Shown here: positions 20,901 through 30,931 of the stretch, in pieces
How positions within the stretch are numbered: the stretch's first letter is position 1
Layout of the letters: every line of letters begins with the position of its first letter
Source of the DNA: Cercophora sp. LCS_1
Taxonomy: Eukaryota > Ascomycota > Sordariomycetes > Sordariales > Lasiosphaeriaceae
DNA length: 64,000 bases
Assembly: GCA_036250225.1 (NCBI GenBank)
Contig: JAPZLL010000033.1
Location: 348,086-412,085, forward strand
Direction: 5' to 3'
Translations under genes and position numbers: made by a program
Notes under the pieces: model-generated
Seen by the model: only the letters and a program-made list of their open reading frames with translations
Databases searched by the model: none
What the model was told of the DNA's origin: nothing

Positions 20901-23633
20901 ACATCGCGCAGCGGACCTTCCTCCAGTAGGAGGGTGGTGTTGCCGCCCGCTGCGCTGAAGTTGTTGATGGCGGCAATTCGTCTCCTGTCCGGACTGCGCC
21001 CCCAGGGTGTCTTTTCCCAGGGGATGTTGAGGTTGCGCTTGTCCAAGTCCTTGGGGAAGGTCGGGTTGATGGCGTTCTTGACGCCCACGTGCGGTGGGAT
21101 GGCGCCCTTTTCGAACATGAGCAGCACCTTGAGCAACGCCGTGACGCCAGCAACAGCTTCACCATGACCGACATTTGCTTTAACGGCGCCAATGTACAGA
21201 GGCTGCTTGGAGTTGCGACGTGTCCCGGTGATGGGCGCGTACACGGCTGAGACAGACTGGATCTCCTCGCGATCGCCGGCTTGGGTACCCGTGCCATGCA
21301 TCTCGACGTAGCTTACGTCCAGTGGATTAATGCCCGCGGCTTGGAGCACTTGGGTTCCGAGATAGGCCTGAGCGCCCGCGTGGGGGTGGGTGATGGATAC
21401 GGCTTCGGCCGAGTGGTTGGTGCCTGCGCCGAGGATGACGCCGATGATGTTGTCGTTGTCCGCTTCGGCATCTTCGAGGCGCTTAAGCACAATGGACCCA
21501 ATGCCGTCTGCGCGGCAGTAGCCGTCGGCTTCCGAGTCCCATGTCTTGCAGGCGTTGGGTGTCTTGGAGAGGAAGTGGCCGTGGCTGAGGCCGGCGAAAG
21601 CGTCCGAGTTGGTGAGCACGTTCATGCCGCCGGCGACAACGGTGTCGGTTTCGCCGTTCCAGAGGGAGGTGCATGCGGCCTATGTACGCTGTTAGTATTT
21701 TGCCGACGAAGAGCTTGGGGGCTTGGGGGTGTGGGGCAAAGGGAGGAGCGCGGTGGTGGAAGTGTCAGGGGTGAGTCAAGGGGGCACTCAGGGGTAAGTA
21801 AACACACCTGGATGGTCGCCAAACTCGACGAACAAGCAGTATCAATGCTGTAACTTGGGCCAGAAAACTTGAAGAAGTAGTTGATGCGACCCGGTCCAAA
21901 GGCTCTGCATCCGCCAGGGATGAAGTAGGTGCTGATCTCCTGCGCTGTGTTGACCTCACGGTAGTCGTCACTGGCTTGTCCGTAGAACGTCCCGATGCGA
22001 TGGAGGTTCGTTGCAGCCGTGCGATTAGCCACGTAGCCAGCTCTCTCAAGGGCTTCGTACGCCGTGACGAGAGCAAGACGCTGCATGGGGTCCGTCTGCT
22101 GAGCCTCGCGGGGAGACATGTTGAAGAAGGGAGCGTCAAACAGACCCGGCTCATCGATGAAGCAGCCATAGGGCGTGTGACTCGTGTTGACTCGCTTGCC
22201 AGTGGGATCATAGTGGCTGTCAACGTCGAAGCGGTCGGCGGGAATCTTACGGTGAACATCAAGGCCCTTCTCCAGAAGGTCCCAGAACTTCTCGGTATCG
22301 GTGGCACCGCTGGGCATGCGACACGACATTCCGACGATGGCGATCTTGGATTGCTGGGGACCGCGGGGAGAAATGTTGTCGGTAGAAGTCTCGGTGGCCC
22401 ACGACACAAGATCGGTGGTAGACGTCTCGAGTTGAGGCAGACTCGACTTGACTACGGCAATGAGGTCGTGGATCGGGAGGGAGACGCGGAACGCCTGGAC
22501 CTGCAGCTGCAACACTCCCAGGCTGGTAGCCCTGTCGACAACACCCTGAATGACATTCTCCCACTTGATGGCCTGGGTGAGAATCTCGGCGATGATGTTC
22601 TCCAGCAGGCCCTTGGCGTCAGATGCGAGGAAGGGTTGCCCGGTGCTGGTCGACAGCACAGGAATCACGGGGACAAATCGAGAACCAGACAGCTTGGAAG
22701 CGCTGACTTGGACGACCTCGTGAACATGCGAGTCATTGTAGATGTGCTGCGCATGGCAGAGACCACCATAGACTGGAAGAGCAATAGGCTTGGTGTCGCG
22801 AAAAAAGTCGGAGACCAAGAAGATGCGCTTGAGTCTGCCGGGAGGACCACTAATAGTGACCGAGGTCCTGCTAAGGGCACTGACAAAGATCTTGCTGGCT
22901 TCTGGCGTCTGCTCCTTGGCGTGGAGTGTGTCAAGCTCCTTCTGCACGTTGTCGGGTGTGACGTCGGGAAGGACATAAGCCCAGCTGTCGGGAGTGCCAG
23001 ACTCATTCGGGTCGCGAGGCTGAAGGTTCTGTGACACCTGATCGACGAGAACGCCCAGACGGAATGCGGTGCGGACAATCTCGGCTCCAGCGATGGGGAG
23101 ATCAGTCAGGTTGGGTGAGATGGCGACGGCCGCAGTTGCCAAGAGGCCAATACCCAGACCAGCAAGGTAGCTGCTGGTTCCGTCGGCGCCATATTTCTCG
23201 GGATGTGTCTCGTAGTATCTGCCAGTGATCAGTGTCTGTGTCGTGAGTAATATTAACAATAAGCCTACCCGATATACGTGCCCAGCTCAACCGCAGCCAA
23301 CAAAACACCGTCAATAGACCCAGAAAGATGGCCCTTCCGAAGGTCGGCAAAGTCGACAAAGTTGAGGACTGTCTGAAATGGTGGAATCAAAGACTTGACG
23401 GCTGTTGGGAGTTGACGGATCTCTTCCCGGACAGCAAGCGTGGCCAGGTCGATAAAGTTGGCCAACAGGGGGTGGCTCCTATCCTTGCTGTGGTTCCACA
23501 ACCGACGGAGGAGATTCGGGAGGTTGTCGTGAGGAAACTCATTGCTAAAGTAAGCGAGTCTCAGACGGCCAAAGTCCTCCTGGGAGTCAGACGAGGGCGT
23601 CAAGTTGACGTTGGTGTATGATCGATAAGACAT
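17992..23633 (-). CDS. Non-reducing polyketide synthase (SAT-KS-AT-PT-ACP), atrochrysone carboxylic acid synthase type
   Basis: Four exons are inferred: 23269-23633, 21808-23218, 18725-21679 and 17992-18627, with all junctions in frame, giving 1788 residues. Domains in order: SAT (about 1-370), KS (about 412-850; Cys584 in DTACSSS, His720 in EMHGTGT, His764 in VGHGE), AT (about 945-1250; Ser1039 in GHSLGEY), PT (about 1335-1640; His1369 in WGHRMNN, Asp1550 in VDGVAHL), an Ala/Pro linker (about 1650-1710) and one ACP (Ser1747 in GIDSLMS). No TE, methyltransferase or reductase domain follows. This layout, with a divergently transcribed beta-lactamase-type thioesterase, is that of octaketide synthases making atrochrysone carboxylic acid. 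In the SAT, the position of the usual catalytic Cys (GxCxG) reads GLGIG. The start at 23633 is the first ATG; an upstream exon cannot be excluded. Confidence 0.93.
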
Positions 23634-24224
23634 TATTGCAGAAGGATCCTTGCCGTTGAGGGCAGCTGACTGTGGATTCGACAATGATGAAGATAATTAT
23701 TAGGTGGTGAGACCTCGTGTACTACGGCGGTATAGGGATCAAATACACACACACCAAAAGAAAAACACACCGACCAACGGGATGACGAATCCGTGTCCCA
23801 CACCGGGGACCAGGGTGCCACAAGCGGAACACCTAACCCACACCCCGATCCAGAAGCATAAGGTAGTACCACCCCACGCACCGGGGATTATCAACCCGTT
23901 CCGAAACAGCCTGTTTCAAAAGACCGTTATCTCGGCGATGGAGACAAAACTCCGTGGTGCACCCAAATGTCTTGGCTTGCACTCGGTCCGACGATAATCA
24001 TTGGGGGCTATCTCGGGGATTGATGGATTGGAAAGCATTACAATCGGATTGATAATCCAGTAATAGGCCGACAGCTATGTCTGTCCCAGAAACACACACC
24101 TATTCCCATCCCTTTTGCCCTTCCACTTCCATCTGACTCACTCACTCTCTCACTCACTCACTCACTCTCCCTCACCACCACCTTCAACACCAGGACACCT
24201 CGTTGTCCCCACAGCCCCCTCAAC
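23634..24224. promoter_or_regulatory. Bidirectional promoter, PKS / thioesterase
   Basis: The 591-bp gap separates the divergent PKS and thioesterase genes. No exact TCGN5CGA was found. A compact variant TCGGTCCGA (23983-23991, three-base spacer, immediately followed by CGA) and half-sites CTCGG at 23931 and 24012 are present. A CTCA tetranucleotide microsatellite (about 24137-24168) lies in the presumed 5' leader of the thioesterase. Confidence 0.5.
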
Positions 24225-25169
24225 ATGGGCCGCGGAGGCTACCGCCAAATCAACAAGGCGCTCAACATCTGCGCCTTTGAAGACTACCTCGACTCGCAGG
24301 TCGCCAACCTCCCCAAGATCGCCGACGTCGAGCAAGTCACGCCCCGCGTCCTGCGCATCCTCGGCCAAAACGAAGGCAAATTCACCCTGCAAGGGACAAA
24401 CACGTACATCATCGGCACGGGACGCACCCGCCTCATCATCGACACGGGCCAGGGCATCCCCGAGTGGGCGGACCTGATCGCCGCCACGTTCGCCGCCCAA
24501 GATATTACCTTGTCCCATGTCCTGTTGACACACTGGCACGGCGACCACACAGGCGGCGTCCCGGATTTGATCCGGCTTTACCCGCACCTCGAAACCGCGA
24601 TTCACAAGCACACACCAGACAAAACGCAGCAGCCTATTCACGACGGGGAAGTTTTCAAGGTGGAGGGAGCTACGGTACGGGCAGTGCATGCGCCCGGCCA
24701 TTCACACGATCACATGTGTTTTATTCTCGAGGAGGAAAACGCCATGTTTACGGGTGATAACGTCCTTGGACACGGCACAGCCGCCGTGGAGATCCTTCCC
24801 ACGTGGATGGCGAGTTTGAGAATCATGGCCAGTCATGGGTGTGCGATCGGCTATCCTGCACATGGCGAGGTGATTGGGGATTTGGTCGGCAAGATTAAGC
24901 TGGAGCTGGAGGTCAAGGAACGGAGGGAGAAGAAGATCCTGGGTACACTAGGACGGCTGAGGAAGGAGCAAAGACCTGCGGGCAAGGGGAGTGTTACAGT
25001 GCGGGAGCTGGTTACGGCCATGTATGGAGATACGCTGGATGAGGGGGTTAGGGAGAAGGCGATTGAGCCGTTTACAGATGAGGTGTTGAGGAAATTGGCG
25101 GGCGATGGGAAGGTGGCGTTTGAGGTTAGGGGTGGGAGGAGGAAGTGGTTTTCCATCTCGGTTGTTTAG
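24225..25169 (+). CDS. Metallo-beta-lactamase-type thioesterase (atrochrysone carboxyl ACP thioesterase)
   Basis: A single exon of 314 residues. The zinc-binding motif THWHGDHTGG (His103, His105, Asp107, His108) is intact. It is followed by a His in HAPGHSHDHMC and the Asp of FTGDNVLGHG, which complete a two-metal site. The N-terminus MGRGGYRQINKALNICAFEDYL and the FTLQGTNTYIIGTG segment are typical of the thioesterases that release, and help cyclise, the octaketide from TE-less non-reducing PKSs. Its divergent position next to such a PKS confirms the role: hydrolysis of the ACP-bound thioester to atrochrysone carboxylic acid. The C-terminal third (about residues 225-314) is a helical region with a winged-helix character (VTVRELVTAMYG..LDEGVREKA). 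Confidence 0.93.
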   Translation: MGRGGYRQINKALNICAFEDYLDSQVANLPKIADVEQVTPRVLRILGQNEGKFTLQGTNTYIIGTGRTRLIIDTGQGIPEWADLIAATFAAQDITLSHVLLTHWHGDHTGGVPDLIRLYPHLETAIHKHTPDKTQQPIHDGEVFKVEGATVRAVHAPGHSHDHMCFILEEENAMFTGDNVLGHGTAAVEILPTWMASLRIMASHGCAIGYPAHGEVIGDLVGKIKLELEVKERREKKILGTLGRLRKEQRPAGKGSVTVRELVTAMYGDTLDEGVREKAIEPFTDEVLRKLAGDGKVAFEVRGGRRKWFSISVV

Positions 25170-25539
25170 TTTTCTTCTGCTTTCGATAGGAGCGAAACGC
25201 ATTTGTTTACACCGTGATGATTTTCTTGGTGTTGTGACCGCATCTGAGGGTGGTGACCTTTGGCGCCGTGCTTGAACTGTGTTGCGCTCGGAATTGACGA
25301 TATTCGGAAGGTTTGGCTCGCAGTCTCGGTGTTTCATTCGGTCTCCGACTCATGTTGCACTGTTGACAACCGTGATTGGTTGCGCAATATCGGCTCGGGA
25401 GGATCATCTCGTGGCCCGTTCCCCGACCTCATGATGACGAGACCCGTGGGGGCTCATGATAATAGATACACCGAGGACGAATATCCCACAAAACAATTCT
25501 CAGTTTACCCGCAGTTCTGCTTTTGCATCATCGGTAGCC
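25170..25539. promoter_or_regulatory. Intergenic region upstream of the anthrone oxygenase
   Basis: The 370-bp region has no gene. It holds one perfect AflR-type palindrome (25338) and several CTCGG half-sites. Confidence 0.6.
25338..25348. promoter_or_regulatory. AflR-type palindrome TCGGTCTCCGA
   Basis: A perfect TCGGNNNCCGA palindrome about 190 bp upstream of the anthrone oxygenase ATG. It also fits the extended AflR consensus TCGSWNNSCGR. Confidence 0.7.
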
Positions 25540-26103
25540 ATGGGCCGCGAAGCAAACCCCGAGACACCCCGTGTGGGTGCCCAGGCCACAGCCGTGGTAA
25601 CTGGCTCCTTTCTGGCCGGTGAGTAATTACCACCCAACCTGCTGTGAAAACCGATCTCACTCGGTGCTGCAGGCGCCATGATGGGCCTCTCGCTTATCGC
25701 AATCCCGGTGCTCGTCGACATCAACCCAGACCCGGCGCATTTGGTCCGTCAGTGGGCCAGACTGTACGGCTACGGGATTCAGCTGATGCCCGCCGGAGCC
25801 ATTTCCACGACACTGCTGTACAGCTACACGATTGCAAGCAAGGCCCGGGCTAAAAAGCCGTGGAGCATTTACGCATTTGCTGCCGTGGCCACCATGAGCA
25901 TCGTGCCGTTTACGTGGTATGTCATGGCGCCGACCAACAATATTCTGTTTGGTCTCAATGCCTTGCAGGGAGGAGCAAAGGATTTGGTGGAAGTGCATGC
26001 GTTGATTGCAAAGTGGAAGGTATTGCACATTTTCCGCTCATTGTTCCCGCTACTGGGAGCGACGCTGGGACTGATTGGGACGCTGGACGAACTCTCAGGA
26101 TGA
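25540..26103 (+). CDS. Anthrone oxygenase (DUF1772 membrane protein)
   Basis: Two exons are inferred (25540-25618 and 25673-26103; 54-bp intron, GTGAGT..GCAG), giving 169 residues. The protein has about four hydrophobic helices: GAMMGLSLIAIPVLVD, GYGIQLMPAGAISTTLLYSYTIA, YAFAAVATMSIVPFTWYVMAPTNN (written here in parts for position only) and a final LFPLLGATLGLIGTL. The motif FTWYVMAPTNN between spans is characteristic of the DUF1772 anthrone oxygenases (HypC, GedH/MdpH-neighbour class), which oxidise emodin anthrone to emodin or norsolorinic acid anthrone to norsolorinic acid without a classical cofactor. The intron-split N-terminus MGREANPETPRVGAQ was chosen because it precedes the first span in frame. 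It acts just after the thioesterase and decarboxylase steps. Confidence 0.88.
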
Positions 26104-26462
26104 GCCTGTCAATGGACAGACCATTGTAGATAGCATCGAGCCAATTAAACCCGAACTTTGAACCAGAACAGTTGATTTCATTGGTGTCAATTCTGCGAAG
26201 CTGAGCTGGGGCGTGGATGAATCAGCGTAAAAGGGGTCAGCGCAGTAACCATCTCGCTCCCCGACCGCGACTCGGGGCATTAACAGCCAGCATAAGGTAA
26301 CCACCAACCACCCCGGCCTGGTTATCAACCATCAGGTAATCTCTCTCTCAGGCTGCATCCCAACCAAACCTCTTAAAACTCACCACCCCTACCACCAGCA
26401 CCACTTGCCACCCACGTCATCTCCCACCTCACCAGGGGAATCTCACCAGATCATCCATCAAA
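26104..26462. promoter_or_regulatory. Intergenic region upstream of methyltransferase 2
   Basis: The 359-bp region contains one TCGN5CGA match, TCGCTCCCCGA at 26254-26264, about 200 bp before the methyltransferase ATG, and a pyrimidine-rich leader (26380-26455). No gene was seen. Confidence 0.5.
26254..26264. promoter_or_regulatory. AflR-type site TCGCTCCCCGA
   Basis: It fits TCGN5CGA; the spacer is not symmetric. It lies in the expected promoter interval of methyltransferase 2. Confidence 0.4.
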
Positions 26463-27398
26463 ATGGCCACGGCAGTCCAATCCCCTCCCCCACCCACCAA
26501 CAAAATCTTCACCCAGCCAACCACCTTCTGGGAAAACTACCTCACCGGCCGTCCCCAAGCCCCCCCCTCGTTCTTTACTCGCATCTTCTCCTACCACGCC
26601 TCCAAACCGACCGCCCGTTTTGGGACAGCTCACGACGCCGGCGCAGGCAACGGTCCCTACGCTGCAGTCCTCCGCTCGCGCTTCGACAACGTCATCGTAT
26701 CCGACATCGTCCCCTCCAACGTAACCCTCGCCGAATCCCGTCTCGGCACTTCGGGGTTCCGCTACCGTGTCTCCAAAATCGAAGAAGCCGACGATATCAC
26801 CCCCGGCTCCGTCGATCTCATCTTTGCGACCAACGTCCTCCATTTCGCCGAACAGGACCTGACCCTCCAAACACTGGGTAGACAACTTGCCCCGGGAGGA
26901 ACATTGGTTGTTGCCGCTTTTGGGAGTGCGCGGTTCCGTGATGCCGAGTTGCAACGCATTTGGGAACGCATCATGCACCAGGCTGGACGGGGCTTGTTGA
27001 AAACGGCCACGGATAAGGAGTACACGAAGAAGGTCATGGAGCGGAGTTCGGGGTATTATAATGTTGTTCCGCTTGAGGATACAGTTTGGGAAAAGGGAGC
27101 GAAGAGGGTGCATTTGAACATGGGACAGGGCGGGTTGACGGATTTGTTGCCGCCTGGAGAGGCGAGGACGGAAAGGGATTATACTGGAGAGGCAGATGAG
27201 GTTGTCTGGGAAGATGAGGAGGGGTGGAGCGTGCAGACGGATTTGGAAGGGGTAAAGAGACATTTTGCGTCGTTTCCGTTTAGCAAGATCGAGCCGGAGG
27301 GGTACGTGAGCCTTTGGGAGGAGTTTGAGAGCGTGTTGGCGGGAAGGACGGTTGAGGCGTATTTTCCGAGCAAGATTATTCTTGCTACGAGGAAGTAG
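26463..27398 (+). CDS. Class I SAM-dependent O-methyltransferase 2
   Basis: A single exon of 311 residues. It starts with a Pro-rich leader, then FTQPTTFWENYLTGRP and SFFTRIFSYHASK, matching the opening of methyltransferase 1 (SFWRSYIASRP, FFTHIQSYH). SAM-binding elements are DAGAGNGPYA (motif I), VIVSDIVPSN (acidic strand-2 end), LIFATNVLHFAEQ and LAPGGTLVVAAFG. It ends KIILATRK like its paralogue. The two methyltransferases lie on opposite sides of the PKS/thioesterase pair. A sulochrin-type pathway needs two O-methylations (phenol of emodin, and carboxyl or phenol after ring opening), and I infer that these two genes supply them. The assignment of each to a step is open. Confidence 0.83.
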   Translation: MATAVQSPPPPTNKIFTQPTTFWENYLTGRPQAPPSFFTRIFSYHASKPTARFGTAHDAGAGNGPYAAVLRSRFDNVIVSDIVPSNVTLAESRLGTSGFRYRVSKIEEADDITPGSVDLIFATNVLHFAEQDLTLQTLGRQLAPGGTLVVAAFGSARFRDAELQRIWERIMHQAGRGLLKTATDKEYTKKVMERSSGYYNVVPLEDTVWEKGAKRVHLNMGQGGLTDLLPPGEARTERDYTGEADEVVWEDEEGWSVQTDLEGVKRHFASFPFSKIEPEGYVSLWEEFESVLAGRTVEAYFPSKIILATRK

Positions 27399-27890
27399 AG
27401 ATGAATGAGATGGTTTTGAGATGACATTGATTGATCTTTGGCAAAATCATGCAAACTGAATTCGATCGATGGTGTTTACCGTGAGTGGTCTTGATCGTAA
27501 ACGAGTTTGTGGCAGACGTGAATATGGTGCTTCAAGGCATCACGAACATTTTTTTTTGGGAGTTTTGGGAGCGATCGTTACGGGTTGGAAATCCGATGAC
27601 ACCGCTTTTGTATTGAAATTACTCATCTAAATACTCACAGACTGCTGTCCCTTGCCTCATCAGGATCGCATCGTCAATGTTCGTGTGGTATTGTCAATCA
27701 GGACAATTTCGGACGAGTGCTGGACGTCTTCCTCTGGAGCCACCGGAAGCACCACAACTTGTTCCCTCTCGGGTTCCTTCGCCCACGAATACAGTCAAAG
27801 CAACTCCGACTCTCCATCCCGCCTCGAAACGATGCCACGGTACCATGCTCATGCCTGGGACTTTTGTCGTAGGGCTGAGTAAACAAACCC

Positions 27891-27924
27891 CTGACCAGCT
27901 GCCCCTGACCAGCTGCCCCTGACT
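27891..27924. repeat. Tandem repeat, 14-bp unit CTGACCAGCTGCCC
   Basis: Two exact copies plus a partial third copy, in non-coding sequence upstream of laccase 2. No function is apparent. Confidence 0.85.
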
Positions 27925-28232
27925 TGATCACCAACTCATCCCACACAGTCTGAATGCGACGATTGACCGACACCCAAAGAGGAATGGCTACCCCGGAGAT
28001 GCTATTTTCGTCCAAGGTGAACCGTCCACATCCGAGTTATCCGGGTCGTAGGCAACGCGGGACAAAGTTGAAGCTTTGGGGCGTTTTCCAACCCATGACC
28101 ACCACGTGCCAAGATGGATGCTTACTCCCGAGCGTGTGGGACGGAAATTGCTGCCGTTGGCATAAAGTCGCGTCATTGCATGGGTTGTCGAGCAAATCGA
28201 TACTAGCGATCGATCTGCAATCACCGATGCCA

Positions 28233-28243
28233 TCGGACTCCGA
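28233..28243. promoter_or_regulatory. AflR-type palindrome TCGGACTCCGA
   Basis: A perfect TCGGNNNCCGA palindrome that also fits TCGSWNNSCGR. It is about 520 bp upstream of the laccase 2 ATG and 835 bp downstream of methyltransferase 2. Confidence 0.65.
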
Positions 28244-28763
28244 GCCTGTCTCCCTCCTGAGTGGCCGCTGCAGCATGCACGCCTGGCGGGGCTGATGTGA
28301 CGCCAGAGGTGCACCGCACTACCGGTTCAATATTGCCCTTCTGGGATTTCCCAGTCTAGCGCCACGGCACCACCCGTCAGCCCAGCGTCCCAAACGGTCA
28401 TCCTGACAGCAGGATTGACAGGATCCGGGGCCGTGGTCCACACCACCACACCCACCAGCCAAGGCCACGGTAAGCCAACAACGCGCTGCTAATTACCGTT
28501 GACACCTGATTTCACCATTCGAGCTGAACCTGTTGGGGGCTTAGTCCAGGCTTCGAAGGAGGAAGATGGCACGTTTTGCGAGCTGAGCGGACTCCGACTG
28601 TCGTAAGAGGCCATGTGTCGACAGAGGCAAGAAAAGGATTATAAAATGGGACTCTGGTTCTCTGGTCAAATGACAGTAAAATCAACCAGCTCGGTGTGTC
28701 TCCGGCGGTCCAGTCACTCTTTTGCATTTGCATTCATTCACCAGCCTGCCCGAGCCAATCACG

Positions 28764-30931
28764 ATGAAGGTGCTCGCCCAGCTGCATTGGGCCGTCCTGC
28801 TCTGGGGCCGTCTTGCGGCCACCCAGGAGGACGGATCCGGGGACAGCGCTATCTTTGATGACGATGTCCTGACAGACGGTTCGTGATTGTCTTAATATGC
28901 GCGTGCATATTATGATCACCCGCTATGAACCCCACCACTGACCGTCCGGCTAAACAGTCTTTGAATACCCTGAGCTCCCTGTTGATTTTCTGTATACGGA
29001 AGACCCGGTTACAGTATGGTCCCCCCCCCCCCCCCCCCATTCTAGCTCGTTTGGTTGCACTGCTCACACGTTGCAGCCTCTCCCGCAGGGTGTTCCCTGG
29101 GGTGCAGCCCATGAGCCGCCTGCCCTTGAGCCAGGCGTGAAGCTTGCCAAGCGCGGCAATCCATGTAAGTCAGCCCGCACTTTCAGGTCATCGGTACTCG
29201 ACTAACACGCAATAGGGGGTCAGTACAATTGTTTCTGGGCATAGTAGATGACTTGCAATGCTCACACATTCACAGAAGTTCCACCTCTGACCGGTGTCAT
29301 CCGCAAGTACAACTTCAAGATCTCGCGGAAGAAGATTGCGCCCGATGGATACCAGAAGGACGGTATTCTCATCAACGGCCAGTTCCCGGGTCCTCTGATT
29401 GAAGCCAACTGGTATGTTTGTCTGCGTCCCACCTACTCTGTCACAACGTCTCACTGACACCTCCAGGGGCGACACCATTCAAGTCACCGTCAAGAACGAC
29501 ATCAAGAATCCCGTGGAGGGTACTGCTTTGCACTGGCACGGTCTGATCCAGCGCAACACTCCCTGGCAAGATGGCGTCCCGTCGGTAACGCAGTGCCCCA
29601 TTGCTCCCGGCAAGACCTTCACCTATACCTTCATTGCCGACTCGTACGGAACCTCGTGGTACCACTCTCACTTTTCCGGCCAGTATGCCGACGGCTCGTG
29701 GGGTCCCATGATCATCCATGGTCCTAAGCACGCCCAGTATGACGTTGACCTCGGCCCGATCCTCGTCACAGACCACTACCACCGCAACTACTCGGACATC
29801 ACCCGCCGTCTCTTCAGCACCGACTTCAACGTGGTGGCCACACCCGGCGACAACTCGCTCATCAACGGCCGCAACAACTGGAACTGCTCGCTCAAGGCCC
29901 CTGGCGACCCGGCGCCCTGCCACAACAACGCGCCCCTCTCCAAGTTCAAGTTCAAGAAGGGCAAGAAGCATCTGCTGCGCTTCCTCAACACCGGCTCTAG
30001 CGCATTCCAGACCATCTCGGTCGACGGCCACAACCTGACCGTCATCGCCAACGACTTTGTCCCCGTCCAGCCCTACCAAGTCCAGTACGTCAAACTGGGT
30101 GTAGGCCAGCGCACCGATGTCATCGTCGAGATCGGCCCCAACGAAGACACGCCCTTCTACATCCGCGCCCAAAGCCCGGGCGCGCCCTGCGCCAACACGA
30201 TCCAACCAAAAGTCAAAGCAATCGGCTACTTCAACAACCCCAACGTCGTCCCCGTCGACAACCCGTGGCCGTCCTTCACATCCACCGTCGAGATCTGCAA
30301 CAACGCCGACCTCGAAGACACGGTCCCCTTGTATCCTCACTCCCTGCCCGCTGCGCCGACCACGACCCGAACGCTTGAATTCACCCTCGGCGTCAACGCC
30401 ACCGGCCAGTTCCTTTGGTTCGTCAACGGCACGGCCTTCCGCGGCAACTTCAACCACCCAGTCCTCCTGCTCTCCAACCTGGGCAACAACTCGTACCCCG
30501 ACGACCCGCAGTGGAACGTCAACAACTTTGGCTCCAACACCATTGTCCGCTTGGTCCTGTACAACAACAACCCGCGCTCGCATCCCATGCATCTCCACGG
30601 CCACAACTATTTCGTCGAGAAGATTGGCTACAACAACGCGACGTGGGACGGCACCACGACGGTGCGCCCTTCGAACCCGCAACGACGCGACACCCAGGTT
30701 GTGCCGGCGTGGGGATACATGGTCATGAGCTTTGAGGCCGACAACCCGGGCGCGTGGGCGTTCCATTGCCATGTTGCTTGGCACGTGGCGAACGGGCTGT
30801 ATGTGACCATTTTGGAGCGGCCTGATCTCATTCAGCAATTTACCATTCCGAGCACGGTCGCGCAGACGTGCAGGCAGTGGTGGGCCTATACGAATACTAC
30901 GATTGTGGATCAGATTGATTCGGGGTTGTAA
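28764..30931 (+). CDS. Secreted laccase/multicopper oxidase 2
   Basis: The proposed exons are 28764-28878, 28958-29013, 29077-29164, a 3-nt exon 29216-29218, 29276-29411 and 29467-30931, giving about 620 residues. A signal peptide (MKVLAQLHWAVLLWGRLAA) leads into a propeptide-like region ending LAKRGNP. Then come the copper motifs HWHGLIQ, WYHSHFSGQ, HPMHLHGHN and HCHVAWHVANGL, and the C-terminal DSGL typical of ascomycete laccases. The N-terminal gene structure is uncertain. Instead of the 3-nt exon, one intron 29165-29278 ending at a NAGNAG acceptor also keeps the frame (618 residues). The first donor (GTTCGT) is weak, and intron 2 contains an 18-base C run. It and laccase 1 are the two candidates for oxidative phenol coupling of sulochrin or a related benzophenone. 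Confidence 0.85.

Larger units (their letters stand above)
27399..28763. promoter_or_regulatory. Intergenic region upstream of laccase 2
   Basis: About 1.36 kb. Open frames here are short and mutually overlapping with no domain. It contains a 14-bp tandem repeat (CTGACCAGCTGCCC, two and a half copies, 27891-27924) and one perfect AflR-type palindrome at 28233. The laccase 2 promoter is presumably in the last few hundred bases. Confidence 0.5.

Noticed and set aside
21976..23034. 352-residue open frame antisense to the PKS
   Set aside because: It lies fully opposite the SAT/KS coding region, has no domain, and arises from the GC-rich codon pattern of the PKS.
23634..23684. Upstream extension of the PKS frame to 23684
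   Set aside because: It begins with TTG, not ATG; the first ATG is at 23633. A CACAG just inside the extension might be a splice acceptor, so an upstream exon remains possible but unsupported.
24137..24168. CTCA repeats before the thioesterase as a regulatory element
   Set aside because: It looks like an ordinary tetranucleotide microsatellite in a pyrimidine-rich leader; nothing suggests protein binding.
29441..30838. 465-residue open frame antisense to laccase 2
   Set aside because: Composition is Val/Gly/Asp/Arg-rich without motifs; the plus strand carries all copper-binding signatures of a laccase.
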